Source: CAYULW01 sp964445815 (GTDB taxonomy: Bacteria > Bacteroidota > Bacteroidia > Flavobacteriales_E > Vicingaceae). From it: a stretch of DNA of 64,000 nucleotides. The stretch lies in contig CAYULW010000011.1 of NCBI GenBank assembly GCA_964445815.1, positions 24,212-88,211 of the forward strand. The letters run 5' to 3'. Below, in pieces: positions 28,245 through 37,580 of this stretch. Both the position numbers and the translations under genes were made by a program. The notes under the pieces were generated by a model. The model was not told the DNA's origin. It searched no databases and worked only from the letters and a program-made list of their open reading frames with translations. Every line of letters begins with the position of its first letter. The first letter of the stretch is position 1.

Positions 28245-30254
28245 TTAAATTTCCTTTTCTACTCCCAAGCGCTTAAAGAATTCTGACTTTATGCTTGTGT
28301 TAACTTTCTGACTTTTTCTATATAAATCCAAGAATAAAGGCACTTTACTCTGCTGATTGAGTAAAGAGTCCGCTGCCTCAAAAACACCTCTCTTTATTGC
28401 TTCTTCCCTTATTCCATCTGCATGTTTTGCGTAGAGTATCGTTTGTATAAAAAGCGGGTATCTTTTATTTATGGAACCGGCGGGAATTTTAGAGATTGTC
28501 AGCCAGGCACTATCCAGTTTCCCTTCATTAAAAAAAATGCTGCTTTTGTTAATCATTGGATCCTCATAAATGGGATTCAACTCCAGAGCCCTATTGTAAA
28601 AAATAAAAGAAGAGTCTCTCTTTTCCAAAAGTGAATAGGTGCTTCCTAAATTATTTAAAACATAAAGATGCGTTGGATGGAACTTATACGCTTCTCTGAA
28701 ATTTTGATGTGCCCGGGCAAGATCTCCCTGTTCCATTCTGGCTAGTCCCATGTACCATTGAAAAGGAGTCCCATTGCTCGCCTTAGGGTAAAAGACCGAC
28801 TCGCCTTTTTGTCCATCTCGAATGACCGAATACCAATTATTTTGCCGCTTTGCTTCAATAATATTTCTCATGTAATAATCAGAAACCGCACGATTATAAG
28901 CTACAACACATGAGCCGGAACTGATAATCAAAAGAAAAACAACGAATAGTCGCTTATGTCCTGACAACATACTCTGCTCTTTTGAATCCTTAAAGTCTAT
29001 CAGCAGAAGTGAAAAGTAAAGCATTAAGATTAATGATTGATCTATGCGCTCTTTTGGAAAGCTGAAACAAGCAATAAAAAGGTAGGAAAATATGGCTAGG
29101 CTAATGAGTCCATACTTTTTCTTTTCACTGCCGGTGGAATGAAAAAACCGACTTAAACCCATATACAAAGCAAAAAAGAACAAGGCCAAATAGCTTATTA
29201 AACCGATTAAGCCCTGCTCACTCCATATCCACAAAAAATCATTGTGAGGTCGTTCATAAAAAATGGCACCACTTGGCGTATATACTCCCTCATTAGAACG
29301 ACGTTTTACCTCATCCTCGCTATGAGCATAGTTTACATTTTCAACCGACCAGGAAGCAATGCCACTTCCAAGTATCGGTTTTTGCTTTATCATTTCGACT
29401 GTACGCTCCCATAAAAGCTGACGGTGTTTTAAAGAGCGTTTACCCATTTCAAAAGGCTTGACAGTGAAGAAAGCATAAGAGATCAGTGCTCCAAGAAACA
29501 AGAAACCAAATCGTTTCAGCCAATATGGAACTCGTTTTTCGCTCATAAAATACAGTAGTCCAAAAGCCAAGACCCCAATACAAATGGCCATATATACCGT
29601 CCAAGATTTTAACCAATAAATAAAGAACAGATTTGCCAGACAGAGTAAACCAAGAGCAAACCTTAAAGCCTTGCTTTTTGCACTAAAAAAAGCATATAAG
29701 ACCATGGGCAGTGTCAAGAAAAGGATTTGACTATTAAGGTTAGGGTTAATGTATAGACCACCGTAGAGTTTGGAAGCTGAAAATATAGAAAGATAAGGGT
29801 TGTTGATATCCGTGTAAATTATCGCCAAAATAGCAATGAACTGCACTATAGAAAAGCAAATGCCCACCCTGAAAGCCAATGCTTTTCTATCTTGAAAAAA
29901 GACATAAATTAATATGGCAAAATTTAAATAGAGGAAAAGTTTTAAGAGTTCGTACAGTGCGGTATAAAAATCGAGACCTGTAAATAAACCGGAAATGCCT
30001 GATAACAGGTAAATCAGGTAAATGCTAAAAAACCATTTGACCTTTTTTGAAAAAGAAAAAACAAAAGATCTGGAAAGTAGAAAAGCATTGCCAATCAAAC
30101 AAAAAGCACTGAGTAAAAAAAACTTTAAAGGTTGACCGGGATCTAAAAATAAAGTGCTGTAGGCAATAAGAACAAGAACAAAACTCAGGAGCGGCCAATT
30201 GCTTTTCAGTCCAAGCCCGAATCGATTTAATTGACGCCCTATACTGTTTTCCAA
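28245..30254 (-). CDS. O-antigen-ligase-domain membrane protein fused to TPRs
   Basis: A 669-residue protein with roughly 12 N-terminal membrane helices, then a Wzy_C-type O-antigen ligase/polymerase region containing 'KPILGSGIASW' and 'RPHNDFLWIWSEQGLIG', and C-terminal TPR-like repeats (about 500-620). The R-P-H-N-D loop is the hallmark of WaaL/Wzy-like proteins. The gene at 33873-35702 is a full-length paralogue sharing the same fusion and the same loop. It follows the SPASM gene on the same strand with an 18-nt gap, so it is probably in the same operon. Confidence 0.83.
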   Translation of the reverse strand: MENSIGRQLNRFGLGLKSNWPLLSFVLVLIAYSTLFLDPGQPLKFFLLSAFCLIGNAFLLSRSFVFSFSKKVKWFFSIYLIYLLSGISGLFTGLDFYTALYELLKLFLYLNFAILIYVFFQDRKALAFRVGICFSIVQFIAILAIIYTDINNPYLSIFSASKLYGGLYINPNLNSQILFLTLPMVLYAFFSAKSKALRFALGLLCLANLFFIYWLKSWTVYMAICIGVLAFGLLYFMSEKRVPYWLKRFGFLFLGALISYAFFTVKPFEMGKRSLKHRQLLWERTVEMIKQKPILGSGIASWSVENVNYAHSEDEVKRRSNEGVYTPSGAIFYERPHNDFLWIWSEQGLIGLISYLALFFFALYMGLSRFFHSTGSEKKKYGLISLAIFSYLFIACFSFPKERIDQSLILMLYFSLLLIDFKDSKEQSMLSGHKRLFVVFLLIISSGSCVVAYNRAVSDYYMRNIIEAKRQNNWYSVIRDGQKGESVFYPKASNGTPFQWYMGLARMEQGDLARAHQNFREAYKFHPTHLYVLNNLGSTYSLLEKRDSSFIFYNRALELNPIYEDPMINKSSIFFNEGKLDSAWLTISKIPAGSINKRYPLFIQTILYAKHADGIREEAIKRGVFEAADSLLNQQSKVPLFLDLYRKSQKVNTSIKSEFFKRLGVEKEI

Positions 30255-30272
30255 CTTTATCTGTTTTTTTAT

Positions 30273-31352
30273 CTAAAAAGCACTACAACATCTGCTGCAG
30301 GCCGGCAATTGCCCTCCTGCTTTAACAAGCGTTTTGCGAAATTGGCCATAGTCTTTGGAGTTCCATATTTCTTCTAAAGATTGCTCATAAATGTTGCCCA
30401 TGCTTTTATTGTAACATCGTCCATGAGCCGGAATGACCGTGCCATCACTTTTCACCATCACATTCGTAAAGACATCATTACAAGTCCTTCCCATTTTTTG
30501 CTCAGCCTGTTGATAATACCTTTCCAATTCCTCTAAACTGTGGAGTTCAGGAGAAAAGCTAGGCTGAAACGGGTATTTGCTCTTCACAATAGAGGCAATT
30601 TCTTCATGCAAATGCTTTAAATCAATGTTTGAAAAATTCGTCTCCTCAATATTAGAGTGTGTGGCCGGATAGAGCTGACCATAAATGGCGTTGTGTTTTA
30701 TTGCCAAGTCTTCGGTCACAAAGTTTTGATGCATATATCCCAGGTGTTTAATGGGATAATCTGCAAAAAAGTCTGCAAAAGCTTTTAACTCTGTGTAGTT
30801 CCATTCAGTAATTACACAGTAGATGGAAATTTCAGGAGAATTTGGAAAAGATTTGATGTACTCTATGCCTTCCAATGCTTTTTGGAACGATCGTTTATTC
30901 CCTCTAATGTAATTGTGCGTTTCCTCTAAGCCATCGAGTGAGATGAAAATCTCAGAAACACCTCCTTCCATTAAATCTTCGGCTTTGCGTTTCAAATTCA
31001 AAGCATTGGTGGTAATGCTTGTCTCTATCTCTTTTTCTTTGGCATATATGAGTGATTCTCTAAGCCCCGTATAAACCAGTGGCTCGGTAAAAGCATAACC
31101 AATTTTAGCCTTTGGACAATAATCTACCATTTGATCTACAATGCGTTTGAACAAATCTAATGGCATGTGTAAGGGCTGTGTGCCAACGAGATTTTGAGCA
31201 AAATTGGTTTCTAAATTCTGAGTCCCCACATCACACATTTTACAGTGCAAATTGCACACATTATTAACCCCCAAAATAATGTATTCAGGGCCAAAAGCCA
31301 GTTTCTCCGGTCGCCAGACTTTATTTGCTTTTTTGAGGGCTCTTGTGATCAA
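30273..31352 (-). CDS. Radical SAM / SPASM protein in the glycan operon
   Basis: A 359-residue protein with Cys33-x3-Cys37-x2-Cys40 ('NNVCNLHCKMC') and a C-terminal Cys-rich SPASM region (Cys in 'RTCNDVF', 'GRCYNKS' and 'PACSRCC'), which binds auxiliary iron-sulfur clusters. SPASM enzymes are known for peptide modification but also occur in sugar and surface-glycan loci. It begins with TTG, with an A/G-rich GGAAGAG just upstream; no in-frame ATG precedes it. Flanked by a GT4 and an O-antigen ligase, it is likely to act on a glycan or glycopeptide precursor. Confidence 0.82.
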   Translation of the reverse strand: MITRALKKANKVWRPEKLAFGPEYIILGVNNVCNLHCKMCDVGTQNLETNFAQNLVGTQPLHMPLDLFKRIVDQMVDYCPKAKIGYAFTEPLVYTGLRESLIYAKEKEIETSITTNALNLKRKAEDLMEGGVSEIFISLDGLEETHNYIRGNKRSFQKALEGIEYIKSFPNSPEISIYCVITEWNYTELKAFADFFADYPIKHLGYMHQNFVTEDLAIKHNAIYGQLYPATHSNIEETNFSNIDLKHLHEEIASIVKSKYPFQPSFSPELHSLEELERYYQQAEQKMGRTCNDVFTNVMVKSDGTVIPAHGRCYNKSMGNIYEQSLEEIWNSKDYGQFRKTLVKAGGQLPACSRCCSAF

Positions 31353-31366
31353 CTCTTCCTTTTTTG

Positions 31367-32413
31367 CTAAAATACTTTTTTTAAGTAGCTCTCAACGGTC
31401 TGTTCTATGGTTAAGGCTCGCTTTGGAAGGAGCTTTTCCTCATGAGTCATCCATTTTTCCATTTCGACAATAAGTTCATCATTTGTTCGATAAATGGAAA
31501 CTTCATCCAATTCAGGAGCAATGCCTACCGGCGTTGAAAAGACCTTAAGACCCAGCGCCAAAGCTTCGGGAATAACCAGACCAAAGGATTCATAAGAGGA
31601 ACAATGCAGCAAACTTTTCGCTTTTCGCATTCTACTCAGTGTTGCCTCACGGTTTAACACCCCTGCAAAATGAAGGTTGTCTTTTACACCCATTTCTTCA
31701 GCCAAGGTTTTTAAGCGCTGCTCTTCTGAACCCTCTCCGACTAACTCAGCTCGAATATCCGGGTATTTCTTTCTAAGCGCTGAAATGATCTGAATAAAAC
31801 GGTCAAAAGATTTCAACTCAGTCAGGTTTCCCACACCAATTATATCGATCGTTTTTTTCGGATCATCTCCACTTTCCATGCTCTCTACTCCCCACGGAAT
31901 GACATGTTCTGCTTCCTGATTAAAATTGCTTTTGAATGCCTTTTGATGAAACGTTGACAAGCAAATCAGCTCTGGTAAGGGTTTTATTTTATTAAAATAG
32001 CGATTGCTTGAAAGCACATCCTGACCCATTAAAGTACAAGAATGTGGCACCTGCCATTTTTTGGCCAATCTTGCTCCAATCAAAGCCGTATCTCCTAACC
32101 AAAAGCTATGTATACGAGTTATTGCTTTAGTCTTGTTGATGGCTTGAGCCCTCCTTATAGCCTTACGGTAGGTTCTGAATTTTAAAAGGCCGCTCCGATT
32201 GTTCCCACCTATAGCATGCACCTTTAAGCCATTCCATTCATAAGTCTTCTCTTCATACGGATAATCGAGGGCGATGATCGAGAAATCATGCACTTGTTTT
32301 TGATCCAAATGCGTTAAAAACAAATGCATGGCGGGAATGCATCTTGTATCCTTCTCGTCTTTTGGAAATCCGGGACTCAGAAATAATATGTGTTCCTTTT
32401 TATTCAATTTCAT
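31367..32413 (-). CDS. Glycosyltransferase family 4
   Basis: About 348 residues from the ATG at 32413 (an in-frame start at 32428 is possible). It is a GT-B fold retaining enzyme: a first Rossmann domain ('ILFLSPGFPKDEKDTRC', then 'LMGQDVLSSNRYF'), and a second with 'GVGNLTELKSFDRFI', 'ELVGEGSEEQRL' and 'SSYESFGLVIPEALALG', the E-x7-E motif of GT4. It transfers a sugar from a nucleotide donor to a growing glycan. It overlaps the upstream GT39-like gene by 14 nt, so it is in the same operon. Confidence 0.88.
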   Translation of the reverse strand: MKLNKKEHILFLSPGFPKDEKDTRCIPAMHLFLTHLDQKQVHDFSIIALDYPYEEKTYEWNGLKVHAIGGNNRSGLLKFRTYRKAIRRAQAINKTKAITRIHSFWLGDTALIGARLAKKWQVPHSCTLMGQDVLSSNRYFNKIKPLPELICLSTFHQKAFKSNFNQEAEHVIPWGVESMESGDDPKKTIDIIGVGNLTELKSFDRFIQIISALRKKYPDIRAELVGEGSEEQRLKTLAEEMGVKDNLHFAGVLNREATLSRMRKAKSLLHCSSYESFGLVIPEALALGLKVFSTPVGIAPELDEVSIYRTNDELIVEMEKWMTHEEKLLPKRALTIEQTVESYLKKVF

Positions 32414-33872
32414 ACAATTTCCAGCCACCGTAATAAGTATCCAGTAACTTGATCCTCGTCAATTTATTCCAATTGTTCATAGGGTTTTTTCCCTCAAAAC
32501 TCTTGGCTGTTCTATTTTCGTTAAATAAGACCAGTGCCCCTTGTTCAAAACGAGTGTACTCTTTTTCCCACAGACTCAAGTAATTGAAATTCAACCCCCT
32601 TTGTTGTAAAGCAATATCTATTTCAAAAGCATAAAGCGTCTTGCCTTGATAAGGTACGATGGCTTGAGCAATCAAACGTTCTGTTTTATTCATCTCAAAC
32701 ATTGATTTGGTTCCGTAAATGCATAAGCTAAGCTGTATCAAAGTGAGCAGAGGCAGCAAAAAGTGTTTTCCTTTTCCAAACCAATCGTTAACACCTACAA
32801 AAAGCGGTGCCAAAACAATGAGTAACAAAGGGAAAACAAAAGCAATGTATCGTGTTCCCTGAAAGGTAATCCCGGATAAAAAAAGAACATACCCCAAAAG
32901 GGAGAGCCATACAAACAGTGGCGTTTGTCTAAGCCAGTTTATTCTTTTTATTAGAGCATAACACAACAAAGGCGCAAGAAGCCAATAAAAACCAGGATGA
33001 AACAAAATGAGCGAATAAAACAGAAGGTTGGGCAAAGCATAAGTGACATTTGGCAATTGCAATTCAGGCAGAGTAACAAAAGAAGACTTGAAATAGTTAA
33101 GCGGTGACCATGCCTGAATAAAATGATGTGAAATGAAATCACTGCCTCCTCCTTCTAAAAACAAATGCAAGGCGAGCAAGATGCAGGGCACAATTAGAGC
33201 AATATAGTGCAAAAATAAACGGCGCTGAAAAGCGATTAGCATCAACCACAAAACAAGAGGAGCCAAGGGCACCAAAGCGGCAAAACGGCTAAAACCGGAA
33301 TAACTCAAAAAAAAGAGCGCCAACCAGAAGTGTTTCCATCTTGATGTTTGATGATACCGAATAAGGTAAGATAAGCCCGCCATCATGCAAAAAAGAGCAA
33401 ACATATCTGCCATTACCGAAATGGAAATGCGATACAGATACGGCGAAAATGCCAGACCAATCAGTAAAAAATAAAGTTGATTGGCTTTTAGACCATACCA
33501 CATTTTAATACTTCTTAAAGAGAAGTAAATCAAGCCAATTAAGCCCAATAAGCTGATCAATTGTCCGGCCAGATCAATGGGCATAATGAAGGAGCTAATG
33601 GCTAGCACAATCAAATAACCCTTTGGCCAAACCACTGTCCCCGGATGTTCCCCACCTTGCATAAAAGCAGTCAATTTTTTCGCATAACGCAAATACTCGT
33701 AAGTATCCTGACCGTATAAGCCGTCAAAACCCATAATTCGATAGACCACAAATAGCAATAATGGCAGTCCGTATAAAATATATAGAAAGATCCTCTTCTT
33801 CTCTGTTTTCAAATTCAAGATTGACAGGTCAACATTAAACTGTAAATTTATCGCTATTCCTTTAGCTAGCAA
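32400..33872 (-). CDS. Polytopic GT39-like membrane glycosyltransferase
   Basis: Up to 490 residues with about 10 transmembrane helices and a conserved early acidic loop ('GLYGQDTYEYLRYAKKL', about 50-66), matching the D-x-Y pattern of GT39-type enzymes that use polyprenyl-phosphate sugars. The start is uncertain: the TTG at 33872 abuts the divergent gene, while TTG codons at 33818 and 33812 would give the more usual basic N-terminus before the first helix. It heads the minus-strand operon of four glycan genes and is divergent from the second O-antigen-ligase/TPR fusion. Confidence 0.68.
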   Translation of the reverse strand: MLAKGIAINLQFNVDLSILNLKTEKKRIFLYILYGLPLLLFVVYRIMGFDGLYGQDTYEYLRYAKKLTAFMQGGEHPGTVVWPKGYLIVLAISSFIMPIDLAGQLISLLGLIGLIYFSLRSIKMWYGLKANQLYFLLIGLAFSPYLYRISISVMADMFALFCMMAGLSYLIRYHQTSRWKHFWLALFFLSYSGFSRFAALVPLAPLVLWLMLIAFQRRLFLHYIALIVPCILLALHLFLEGGGSDFISHHFIQAWSPLNYFKSSFVTLPELQLPNVTYALPNLLFYSLILFHPGFYWLLAPLLCYALIKRINWLRQTPLFVWLSLLGYVLFLSGITFQGTRYIAFVFPLLLIVLAPLFVGVNDWFGKGKHFLLPLLTLIQLSLCIYGTKSMFEMNKTERLIAQAIVPYQGKTLYAFEIDIALQQRGLNFNYLSLWEKEYTRFEQGALVLFNENRTAKSFEGKNPMNNWNKLTRIKLLDTYYGGWKLYEIE

Positions 33873-35702
33873 ATGAAGGCAAACACTTCAGCATCTGACT
33901 CTAAAAAAGGCATGTCTTTACACGGCCTTTGGATTTTCGCACTACTCGTTATTTGTCCTTTGTTTTACTCTAAATCCGCATTCGACAATGCATTAGTGTT
34001 GAAATTATTGGCTCTTTGTGTTGTCGCCATTGCGGCCATTGCCGTTCAGGTTCGGCAAAAGACGGATACACTTTCGTTTTCCTGGCTCGAAATGGCTTTA
34101 GTTGCTTATGTTGCTCTTCACTTTTTGAGTTCTTTTCCCGCTTTAGTTAAAGCCGACGCCTTGAATGAAAGCTTTAAGATGGCAATTATGGCCAGCTTGT
34201 ATCTGGTTTTTAAAACGGCCTTGGTCAAAGACAAAACAAGAGCATTAGCAAGCATCGCCATTAGCGCATGTCTGGCTACTTTTCTTGCCTTTGGTTTTGC
34301 TTTTGAAGAGTTGATGGAAGCATTTAGAAACAAAGCCCCGTTGCGGTCCAGTGTGTATCTGGTGAGTGGTTTACAGGGACATAAAAACGTCTTGTCAGAC
34401 TGGTTTTTGGTACTGCTGCCTTTAAACTGGATGGGCTTTCGCTTAAAAACTAAAATGCCTAAGCTTCTGTTTGTCCTGGCTTTGGTGCTTCAACTGCTCA
34501 TGATCGGGCTATTGCAAACAAGAGCTGTTTGGGTAGGGCTTCTGCTTGGAGGTCTTTTGCTTATCGTTTTGACACGCATTGCCAATGGCTCAGAAGAACA
34601 AAAAGCGAAGATCGTAGCTCTACTGCGTTCCGGTTTTATCGGTCTTCTTTTATTGATAGGGGTGATTTCTTTGCTGCTGCTATTTGATAAATTTCATCTT
34701 GTTGAAGCCAATGCAGAAAAGCAATCCAGCTCCGTTTTGGAACGGCTCATTTTATGGGAAAAAAGCTTCGCCATGATCAAAGAACATTTTCTTGCCGGTG
34801 TTGGTGCGGGCAATTGGAAAATTCTTTTCCCCGAAGGAGGGTTAGAAGGTTTGTATAGAGCAACCGAAGGTGTAATTGTATTTATTCGTCCCCATAATGA
34901 TCTGGTTTGGGTGTGGGCAGAGATCGGTTTTTTTGGAGTGCTTGCCTATCTGGCACTTTTCTTTTTCAGCATCAAGCAGGCTCTAAAGAAATTAAGCAGT
35001 GCAAAAGCAGAAGAAGCCCTTGTTTATCAAATCGGACTTGTTGGTTTGGTCATGTATTTTTGCATTTCCATGTTTGACTTTCCCAAAGAGCGGGTAGAGT
35101 TTATCATGGCCTTGGCTTTGTTTTTGGCTTTGGCTTCTCATCAAGACCAAACGGCTTTTCGATGGTCTCGGCTTCAATCGTCTTTGCCTCGTATTTTGAT
35201 TCTTCCGGTATTGGCCATCGCCACTTTCTTTTTATGGAACAGGTATCAGGCAGAAATACATGCCCGAAATATTATTTCAGCCAAAGAAAGCGGCAATTAT
35301 GCGCTTATGCTCAAAGAAAGCGAAGCGGCCTCAAATTATAAGCTCTACTACTCTATGGATCACAACGGCCTGCCCATGTCATGGTATGAAGGCATTGCAC
35401 ATTATAATCTCGGCAATCAAGCCAAAGCCTATGCCCTGTTTAAAGAGGCTGTGGAATTAAACCCATACAACCACAATGTGATAAACAATGCGGGAACAGC
35501 TTATTTTGGTGAAAAAAACTACAAAGCTGCCGAAAAGCTCTATCTGGAAGCCTTGCGCATTAATCCCAAATTTAACGATGCCATGCTCAATTTAGCAGGT
35601 GTATACATTAATCTGAATCAAAAAGAACAAGCCAGATATTGGTTAAATCGCGTGTCCATTCAATCGGAAAGGCTGAAGCAATTAAAAGCATTGACACAAT
35701 AG
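33873..35702 (+). CDS. O-antigen-ligase-domain membrane protein fused to TPRs (second copy)
   Basis: A 609-residue paralogue of the gene at 28245-30254: about 12 membrane helices, a Wzy_C-type ligase region ('HFLAGVGAGNW' and 'RPHNDLVWVWAEIGFFG') and C-terminal TPR-like repeats (about 500-600). WaaL/Wzy-type proteins attach or polymerise undecaprenyl-linked glycan. The TPR tail may bind partner proteins; its function in the fusion is not established. It is divergent from the four-gene minus-strand operon, so the two copies bracket the SPASM, GT4 and GT39-like genes. Confidence 0.83.
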   Translation: MKANTSASDSKKGMSLHGLWIFALLVICPLFYSKSAFDNALVLKLLALCVVAIAAIAVQVRQKTDTLSFSWLEMALVAYVALHFLSSFPALVKADALNESFKMAIMASLYLVFKTALVKDKTRALASIAISACLATFLAFGFAFEELMEAFRNKAPLRSSVYLVSGLQGHKNVLSDWFLVLLPLNWMGFRLKTKMPKLLFVLALVLQLLMIGLLQTRAVWVGLLLGGLLLIVLTRIANGSEEQKAKIVALLRSGFIGLLLLIGVISLLLLFDKFHLVEANAEKQSSSVLERLILWEKSFAMIKEHFLAGVGAGNWKILFPEGGLEGLYRATEGVIVFIRPHNDLVWVWAEIGFFGVLAYLALFFFSIKQALKKLSSAKAEEALVYQIGLVGLVMYFCISMFDFPKERVEFIMALALFLALASHQDQTAFRWSRLQSSLPRILILPVLAIATFFLWNRYQAEIHARNIISAKESGNYALMLKESEAASNYKLYYSMDHNGLPMSWYEGIAHYNLGNQAKAYALFKEAVELNPYNHNVINNAGTAYFGEKNYKAAEKLYLEALRINPKFNDAMLNLAGVYINLNQKEQARYWLNRVSIQSERLKQLKALTQ

Positions 35703-35737
35703 TCGTCACTAAGGTTTACAATGCCTGTTTCATTTCC

Positions 35738-35745
35738 TAATTTTG
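35738..35745 (+). promoter_or_regulatory. -7 element for the aldehyde dehydrogenase gene
   Basis: TAATTTTG matches TAnnTTTG perfectly and ends 16 nt before the ATG at 35762. It lies 36 nt after the previous stop, marking a new transcription unit. Confidence 0.5.
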
Positions 35746-35761
35746 CAGCAAAATTTTTAGC

Positions 35762-37288
35762 ATGCAAGACATACTTCAATCCCTCGGTTTATCCGAAAAT
35801 AATTCAGGCACCTCAACAGGTCAAAAAAGCTTAACCGCTTCAAATTACGATTTGGCTTCTTATTCTCCGGTCGACGGTGCTTTGATTGGAAAAGCAAGTT
35901 CAACCTCTAAAGAAGAGTACGAACAGGTGATGGCTACAGCTACAGAAGCTTTTAAAGTATGGCGCATGACTCCTGCTCCGGCAAGAGGAGAGATTGTAAG
36001 ACAGTTTGGTGAAAAACTCAGAGCTAAAAAAGCCGCTTTGGGCAAACTGGTTTCTTACGAAATGGGAAAATCGTACCAGGAAGGTTTGGGTGAAGTGCAA
36101 GAGATGATCGACATCTGTGATTTTGCTGTAGGTCTGTCCAGACAATTGCACGGTTTGACCATGCATTCGGAGCGCCCTTTGCACCGCATGTATGAGCAAT
36201 ACCATCCGCTTGGAGTTGTGGGCATCATTTCAGCTTTTAATTTTCCGGTAGCCGTATGGTGCTGGAACACGGCTTTGGCCTGGGTCTGCGGAGACGTTTG
36301 TGTATGGAAGCCTTCTGAAAAAACGCCTTTATGTGGCGTGGCTTGCCAAAACATTTTTGCGGAAGTTTTGAAAGAAAATAATTTACCTGAGGGCATTTCC
36401 TGTTTGATTAACGGAGACTATAAAGTTGGCGAATGGATGACCGCAGATAAAAGAGTGCCTTTGGTGTCTGCAACTGGTTCTATCCGCATGGGAAAAATTG
36501 TGGCACAAGCGGTAGCCGCCAGATTAGGAAAATCACTATTGGAGTTGGGTGGTAACAATGCTGTGATTTTGACCGAATCGACTGATCTGAAAATGTCAAT
36601 TCCGGCCTTGGTGTTCGGAGCTGTAGGCACTTGCGGACAACGTTGTACTTCTACCCGCCGATTAATCATTCACGAAAGCATTTACGACAAAGTGAAAGAG
36701 GCATTGGTCGCAGCATATCAGCAGATCAAAGTGGGTGATCCTTTGGATGAAAACAATCATGTGGGCCCTTTAATCGACAAAGATGCGGTAAACAACTATT
36801 TACAAGCCTTGGAAACCATTAAAGCGGAAGGCGGCCACCTGGCTGTTGAAGGCGGTGTATTGGAAGGTGAAGGTTTCGAATCAGGCTGTTATGTAAAACC
36901 GGCCATTGCCGAAGCCAAAAATGAATGGGAGATTGTACAGCATGAAACCTTTGCGCCCATTTTGTACTTGATGAAATACAGCGATCTGGACGAAGCCATT
37001 GCCCTGCAAAATGGCGTGGTACAAGGCTTGTCTTCTGCCATCATGACGACCAACATGCGCGACATGGAAACTTTCTTATCGGCCAGAGGGTCTGATTGTG
37101 GTATTGCCAATGTGAACATCGGGACTTCGGGTGCTGAAATCGGCGGTGCTTTTGGTGGTGAAAAAGAAACAGGTGGTGGCCGTGAATCTGGTTCAGATGC
37201 CTGGAAAGTCTATATGCGCCGACAAACCAATACCATCAATTACGGCACGGAGTTGCCCCTGGCACAAGGCATTAAATTTGAATTGTAA
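35762..37288 (+). CDS. amaB: ALDH7-type aldehyde dehydrogenase (aminoadipate semialdehyde dehydrogenase)
   Basis: A 508-residue NAD-dependent aldehyde dehydrogenase. The catalytic residues are visible: Asn160 in 'SAFNFPVAVW', Glu261 in 'ELGGNNAVIL' and Cys295 in 'GQRCTSTRRL'. The 'TCGQRCTSTRR' block and 'LGGNNA' are typical of the ALDH7/antiquitin branch, which oxidises alpha-aminoadipate semialdehyde (piperideine-6-carboxylate) in lysine catabolism. It stands alone, with its own promoter and a terminator 23 nt downstream. The gene symbol is by family; the substrate is inferred, not shown. Confidence 0.85.
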   Translation: MQDILQSLGLSENNSGTSTGQKSLTASNYDLASYSPVDGALIGKASSTSKEEYEQVMATATEAFKVWRMTPAPARGEIVRQFGEKLRAKKAALGKLVSYEMGKSYQEGLGEVQEMIDICDFAVGLSRQLHGLTMHSERPLHRMYEQYHPLGVVGIISAFNFPVAVWCWNTALAWVCGDVCVWKPSEKTPLCGVACQNIFAEVLKENNLPEGISCLINGDYKVGEWMTADKRVPLVSATGSIRMGKIVAQAVAARLGKSLLELGGNNAVILTESTDLKMSIPALVFGAVGTCGQRCTSTRRLIIHESIYDKVKEALVAAYQQIKVGDPLDENNHVGPLIDKDAVNNYLQALETIKAEGGHLAVEGGVLEGEGFESGCYVKPAIAEAKNEWEIVQHETFAPILYLMKYSDLDEAIALQNGVVQGLSSAIMTTNMRDMETFLSARGSDCGIANVNIGTSGAEIGGAFGGEKETGGGRESGSDAWKVYMRRQTNTINYGTELPLAQGIKFEL

Positions 37289-37310
37289 AATAGTAAGGAC
37301 ATAAAGTAAA

Positions 37311-37337
37311 AAGGCGGGCAAATGCTCGCCTTTTTTT
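37311..37337 (+). terminator. Rho-independent terminator after the ALDH gene
   Basis: The stem aaggcgggc / gctcgcctt (9 bp, one G-T pair) with an AAAT loop is followed by seven T residues. Confidence 0.88.
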
Positions 37338-37467
37338 ATTGCCCATCTTTTTTTACTTTTAATTGCTCAACACTAAACCCAATGATACAAAGGCCAAACT
37401 GTATACAACTTCCCCTTTACTTTTTGAAGATCAATCGGCTTTTTTATAATGGTTTTGGTACAGAAAA

Positions 37468-37489
37468 AATAAACGGAATTCCGTTTATT
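37468..37489. repeat. Perfect 22-bp palindrome upstream of the SEC-C gene
   Basis: The 22 bases are their own reverse complement, centred on a GGAATTCC core between 37478 and 37479; the left half is aataaacggaa. It lies in the 292-bp gap between the ALDH gene and the SEC-C gene, which also holds the ALDH terminator and a short inverted-repeat arm but no convincing gene. It could be an operator, a recombination site or the end of a mobile unit. Confidence 0.7.
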
Positions 37490-37494
37490 CTGAC

Positions 37495-37507
37495 GTTGTA
37501 TGCCATT
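37495..37507 (+). repeat. Left arm of inverted 13-mers flanking the SEC-C gene
   Basis: GTTGTATGCCATT here matches 12 of 13 bases of the reverse complement of 41405-41417 (GTTGTATGCCGTT on the minus strand). The pair encloses the SEC-C gene and its broken tail. Confidence 0.5.
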
Positions 37508-37580
37508 GAAACAAAAGAACACAATACGTTCAAGTGTTTTCTGGATAGCAGCATATCTAAATCAGTATTATTAAAATTTA

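Noticed and set aside
5415..35702. Cobalamin riboswitch ahead of the B12 radical SAM genes
   Set aside because: The genes are internal to operons or begin right after a -7 element, leaving no room for a leader; no riboswitch-like box was seen.
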